7,658 nucleotides of DNA from JBQTIM01 sp052388135 (GTDB lineage Bacteria > Elusimicrobiota > Elusimicrobia > FEN-1173): positions 1-7,658 of the forward strand of contig JBQTIM010000083.1 in the NCBI GenBank assembly GCA_052388135.1, written 5' to 3'. This document shows, one piece after another, positions 1-6,000 of the stretch. The position numbers and the translations under genes are program-made. Under the pieces are notes generated by a model that was not told where the DNA came from, did not search any database, and saw only the letters and a list, made by a program, of their open reading frames with translations. Every line of letters starts with the position of its first letter. The stretch's first letter is position 1.

Positions 1-3000
1 GTCAAGCGGCGTTGGACCCCATGGATTCCTCTCGCTGGAGAACGACCCGCTTCCAGATATCCGATTCTAACCAGACATACACAGGGTTCCTGAACGAAAA
101 GGGGAACCTCATCGGTGAAGAGTTCAGGGATGCTTCCGGCAATCTTCAGATGATCAATAATTTTGCCGGCGCCACGGCGTGGGATCCCAACACCGGCAAG
201 CCGACGGAAGGAACGGCCATTCGCACGTACTTCACCGGGAAAGACGCCGGTTTCGTCCTTGATTACGATATCGGGAGCGGAGACGTCCGGGCGCTCGGCT
301 ACCAAACGGCGCCCGACCGGGTGGAGGAATTAAACACTCACGGGTTGCAGTTGAACATTAACAACGTGTCGATTGACGAGGTAGGCAACATCCACCTTGT
401 GGATGACAGCCGGGTGGGGCTGGAAAACGGCAAGCCCGTAGGAAGCATACGCGAGCTGATTTTCAACGGCAAAGGCAAAGAAGCGGGATTTATCATCTCC
501 GACGCCCGGACCGGAGACTGGCAGGAAGGCACCAGCATCAATCAGCAGGTCCTGCGTTCCAACGAGCTCAGGGATGTCAACGCTCAACAGGCCATCGGCC
601 GAGACAGGCTGGGGTTCGATGCGCAAGCGTCCGCTGGTTCCTTCCGGTCGACGGCCCTGGTTTTCATCGACGAGGCCACGGGCCAATCCCGAGTCCGGGT
701 CGTATCCACCGAAAGGGGCGCCGATGGCAGACTCACCGGCAATGCCATCTATGTGGACTTCAATATGGTTCAGCGGGACGCCGGACCGGAGATGCCCGTC
801 ATGGGCCCCGTCATGCCCGGTATGGAAAAATCGGAAGTCACTGTCAGCCATACGACGGCCGTCAAAGGCACGGTGGTGGATGGAAAGATTGTAGGCAAGG
901 ACATCGTCTACCTCGCGGCGCGTGTCGGTTCCGGCCTCCAGGACATCACAAAATCGGCCAAGGAGGCCATGTATCAAGTGCTGATGGACGGCGGTTCGCG
1001 GGGCATCACGCCCCACATCGAGTCCGTCGGCGTGAGCATGGACGGTGTCATCGAGGTCGTGGCTCTGGACGGAAACCGGCGGGTGAAGGTCGGCCTGCCT
1101 CTTTCCGGCTTCTTCAATGACGCAGGAAAGCAAGATTGGAGCGCCCTCAAGACCGACAGCGAAGGGCGGTTCATCGCCTACTGGAACGGGGCGGAAAAGG
1201 TTTGGGGCGGGGGGAACAATCCCGACCTGGGCAAGCTGGATTTCGTCGATCCCGAGATGAGGCGCGTTCTTGTTGAGGAAACATCCCGGAAAGACATGGC
1301 GTGGGCGATATCGCCCGACGGGCGGCTTGTCGGGCGATCCTTAAACGTTGACTTCAGCAAGGAAGCCGGCCGTGTCGTCGAGGTGATTTGGGGAATGGAC
1401 AACAAGAAGTTCACCGGCGCCATAACGGCGACCGATGGAATTTCGAGCGATCCCGCCAAGTCCCGCCCGCAGATAGACTACATGGGCGCCGACGGGCGCA
1501 TGAAGGACGGGCAGTCCGTGAGCGTGCTGAACCAGAAGATGGTCGAGAGAGGCATTACGGACGTCTCTCTGACGAGCGGGGGCGGGCTCTTACTCACGGC
1601 GAGGGATCGGAGGACGGGCGCCGTTGTTGCGTCTTATATGGCTGATGTCTATGCGGAGAAAGAAAACATCGACGCGAATCTCAACCGCAATTTTAACGCA
1701 AACGGCATCCTCCCCGTCGCTCCCTTCCAGGCCGCCAAGGGCGTTGTCATAGCGGAGTTGAACGCCCGCGGAGATGGTTTCAAGAACGTCGCGGTCTTCG
1801 ACCAAAATGGAAGCAACATTTCCACTCCGGGCCTAACGCAGGCCATTTCGAGCGGGGTAGAGGCCCTCAGAGACCGCTTCGGGTTGAGCCAGCTCACAAG
1901 CTTCGGCATCAACGGGGACGGCCTTACCATCGGGGGCTTCAATTCCAAGGGCGAGAACATACAGGGCAGCTTCAAGCTCTCCTACGGCGAAATGGTGCTT
2001 CCCGGCGGCGGCCGTTGGGTACCCGCGCAGGACCGCCTCACCGCCTCCTTCTCCGGCGCCACCCGCCAGCACGTGGCTCCCGACGGCTCAACCGTGATCG
2101 AGTCCTACGCCGTCAACGGGAAGTCTCTGGATCACGTTTCCACGACCTCGCGGAAGGTCATGGGCGTCGGCTTGACCGAGGCTGTAACCGTCGACGCGCA
2201 CGGCAGGCAGCTGGCCCGCGTCGTAACCAACGCCTTGGGCCAGAAAATGACGGCATCCGCCAAGTCCGTCACGGGCTGGGAAGTCAAGAAGGATTCTGGT
2301 TTTTGGAGCAAGGTCGGAGGCTGGTTCGCCGATGCCGGGAAAGGCATCTTGGGAGCGTTGGACGCGGTTTGGGACGGCGTTTATGGAGCCGTCTTCGCCC
2401 TGAAGCACGATCTTACGGGATCCATTCGCAGCGCCCTGGGGTCCATCGGCGGCGGCTTGGTCGCCATCGGTAAGTGGGTCGGCTCAACGGCTCAATCCGC
2501 TTGGGACGGCTACAGAGCCATGGGGGCCTGGATTCGCGCGAACCCTTGGGACGCCGCCGCTGGCGTCGTCGTCGCCGCTGTCGGAGCGGTGCTCGCGGTG
2601 GTCGGGTCCCCTATCTGGATCGCCATCGGCATCGGGTTGGCCATAAGCGCTCCCTTCGTGGCCATGGATGTCGATAAAGGCGCCTGGGGCATGGTGGCTT
2701 TCGACATCGGCAGCGCCTTCATCCCCGGGGCTGGAAAATTGGGAGCCCTTGCTAAAGAAAAGGTTTTGATATACGGCGCGAAGATGTTCGGAAGGGAATA
2801 TGCGGGAACCCTTGCCACACAGCTCGCTACGGGGGTTGCCGAGGGAGCAGTCAAGGGCGCGACAGCCGAGCTCTGGGAAACGGCGGCAAAAAGACAAGCA
2901 CAGAACTTCATCGCGCAAGTGGGTAAAAAAGATACCGCTGCACTAATAAGGGCGGTCGGTGCTGACGATGCCGGCCGTCTCATCGGCGCCATGGGGGGCC

Positions 3001-6000
3001 GGAGAGCGGCCGGTCTGGTGGCTACCAAGGGTGTCGGAATAGAAGGGTTCGGACATTTGGCCAAAGCGGCGGCCCAGGGGGCCGATGGGATTACGACCTC
3101 ATCCATCCGCGAGATGGCGAGCGTTGTCGGGGCCGATAGGTTCGCGCATTTGGTCGGCAAAGCCGGCGGCGCTGAGAATTTTATAACGGCCTTGAAGGGT
3201 CAGGGCGGCGTGGAAGGTTTTACGAATCTTTTCAGAGACGGCGGCTTCCGGGCCGTGAGCCGGGCCTTCGCCGCGGAGTCGGCCTCCGGAAGGTTCAAGC
3301 CCTTCTCGACCTTCGCTTCCCATGGGCTCAACAGGGCGACCCAAGGCCTTAAGCTGGGAGCGGCTGTTGGAACGCTCAGCGGCGTCTCCACCGCGACCAT
3401 GGAGTTCTCCGGCGCTCTCATGCAAGGCTGGAGCGAGGACGGCCTCTCCGGCCTTCTGCACAGTTTCGACGACGCCTTCAAGGCCGTTTTCGGCAAGGAA
3501 GGACTAAAAAAGATCGGCGCCAACTCCCTCCTGGGCGGAGCCCTCGGCAGCGTGCTGGGTTTCGCGGCGCCCCGCTTGGCGCAGGTCTGGCTGGGCAACA
3601 TGAGAAACGTTCTGAGAAGTTATGTGGACAAGGGTCCGAAGCAGTTCTTAATCGGAGAGGGCGGAATTGTAAGAACCGGATTGCACCTCGCGGCCTTCAA
3701 CGCTTCTTCCTTCGGCATGGCTTTCAACAGGGTCATGGCCGCGACCTCGGGCCATCCGTACAGTTACGGGGACTCCATCTTGCAAGGATTCTCCTTCGGG
3801 TTCTTCTCCGGGGCTCTCTTTGGCCTGGCCATCCCGGGAGAAGCCTTCGGCAAGCGTGTTTTGGCGAGATGGGCCGAGGGCGGGCCTTTAAAAATAAGCG
3901 AACGGCTCGGGTTGGGAGGGTCGCTGGGACAACAAGTCCATATGACTGAAATGGTCTCCCAATATCACGTGGCGGCGGTCCTGGGCAAAGCGGCCGGATC
4001 CGTCCTCGACAGGGTCTTGGGCACCGACAACTTCTACGGCTTCGATGCGGAAGGCAAGAAACAAGGCCTCTTCTCCTCCTTCGGCGAAAATTTCTCCTTC
4101 TTCCTCGTGCCGACGCGTTCCAGGCCGAGCGCTGGAGCGGTGAAGGCCAATGAGATATTAAGAGAAGGCGGTAGGCAGGCCGAAACTTTCCTGGGCGACG
4201 TGTTCAAGGCGACTCTTAGGGGAGAAAAGTCGGTTTCGTTAGAGGTCAATGGAAAAAGATATGACGTGGAAATAACATCCAATCTGAGGACGGCCGCGGA
4301 TGCGGTGGGCATTCGAACGCTGAATGATTCCACGCTGGGCCAAATCGCCGGCGCCAAAGCGAATCAACCGATTCAACTCGAAGGCAAGACGTATACTCCC
4401 ACCGAAGCCGCTGTCGAACGCGCCACGGGAGAATTGGCCGCCCGGCTGGAGAGCCGTGGCGTGACTTTGGAACAAATCGTGTTTGCGACGGATAAAGTGC
4501 AGAAACTTGCCATCCCGGACGCTTTGAGGGCAGAGGCCGAATTAAAGTATGTGCGGGAAGCTTCCTATTCCGATTTGGCGCGCCTTGCGGAAGGGAAAGC
4601 GCCGGAAGGCCGGTCAAACTTCGTTCCGGGCGAGCGCCTAAAGGATTTGGCAACTCGAGCGATGATCGAGAGGGAAATTGAAAGCCAACGTCCTCTGGTT
4701 GACGTCATGCGGGACGCTGCTCTGCCAGAGAGTGTGCGACAGGTCGCCCAGGATAGGTTCGTGGGATCCTTAAGTCGTGAACATTTGTTGGGTCTTCGCC
4801 GTGGGGATAGCATAGAAATCGATGGGAGAACCTATACTCCCGACAGCCGCATGCAAAGTGTGGCCAAGATCGAAATACATACGCGGGACCTGGTGGGCCG
4901 CATCGAGGGTATTCTCGCGGGAGATCACATAAATTCACGCCAAGTGAGGCGAGCGGCGATCAACGCCGCCCAGGTGATCTCCGACTCGTTCAAGTTGGAA
5001 GGCAAAATCTTGAGCCCTGGGCAAAAGGAGGCCATTCGAGAGGTTTTTGATATCGGTGTCAGAGCTGTCAATGAGGGTCGTGACCTGCGGCCGGGCGAAT
5101 TAAGGGTCGTCCAAATGCTGGGGACCGGCATGGGAAAAACAATCATTGCCACTTTGTTTGAGCCTCTTATATACACCCTCAACACCCGAATGGGAAAGGC
5201 AACTGTTGTGTTGGCGGACGCTTCCGCCAATGTGCGCTCGCTGGAGAGCGATCATCGCCGGAGATTCGGAACAAGGATTGCTGAGACGCTTGTCGTAACC
5301 GAAAAGACTTCGGATGCCGAGATTACCCAGGCGATTTCTCAGAAATCGCCAAAAATATTGTTTATGGATGCGCAGGAACTGGGCACGAGATTTGCCCGTG
5401 ATAAATCCTATGAAGCCGAAGGAAAATCGACCATCCTCAAAGACAAGATGGGTATCCTGCTCGCGGATGAATTCGACTCCATGGTTTTCTTGCCGAAAAC
5501 CATTATTCAATCAGAATTTGGAAAATTGAATCACAGGCAGGCTGAAACGACAAAGGATGGGATAAAAGTCGGCGGACGATATGACGGGGCTCAAAAAGCT
5601 CTTTGGGAGACTGTAACCAGCCATGCCCAGTCCGTCCTGGCGTTGAAAGGAAAGGATGCTGTCTCGGGCGAATTTTCCTCCCGGCAGAAGACGAGCATTG
5701 AATTAAGGGCCGATCTTGTCGAGCGCCAGATGAGCCCTGAAGCCGTGGATTCCCTAGGAATGGTCGGCATGAATCGAGAAGCCAGGGTCGCTCGTGTCAA
5801 AGGGTTCTTGGAGCAGGCCGTACGGGCCTTGGATTCTCGGGTGGGCGAAGCCTATGCGGTTTCGCAAGGGAAAATCCTGATAGAGAGCGCCGGCATCGGC
5901 CGGGATTTGGTGCCTCCGGATGGGTTCAAACAAGTCCTGGAAGTGAAGTATGGGTTGGAGATCACACGGGCCCGCGATGGGAAGTCTCCCGTGGAAGGCA

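Noticed and set aside
21..23. ATG as the possible start of the gene
   Set aside because: No Shine-Dalgarno-like sequence precedes it, the frame is already open upstream, and the sequence after it is not a signal peptide.
330..1133. Long antisense open frame (267 codons) on the - strand
   Set aside because: It lies wholly opposite the giant reading frame in GC-rich sequence, where such shadows are common; its translation has no recognisable motif and no convincing ribosome-binding site.
1310..1338. Intrinsic terminator
   Set aside because: The hairpin is perfect over 10 bp but is not followed by a T-run and lies in the middle of an open reading frame.
2015..2473. + strand open frame of 152 codons in a second frame
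   Set aside because: The product is extremely Arg/Gly-rich, typical of an out-of-frame reading of GC-rich codons, and it overlaps the giant frame completely.
2510..3160. Antisense open frame of 216 codons, Ala/Pro-rich
   Set aside because: Its Ala/Pro-rich composition mirrors the Gly/Ala-rich codons of the sense strand; it has no domain and sits over the hydrophobic hairpin and VGAD repeats.
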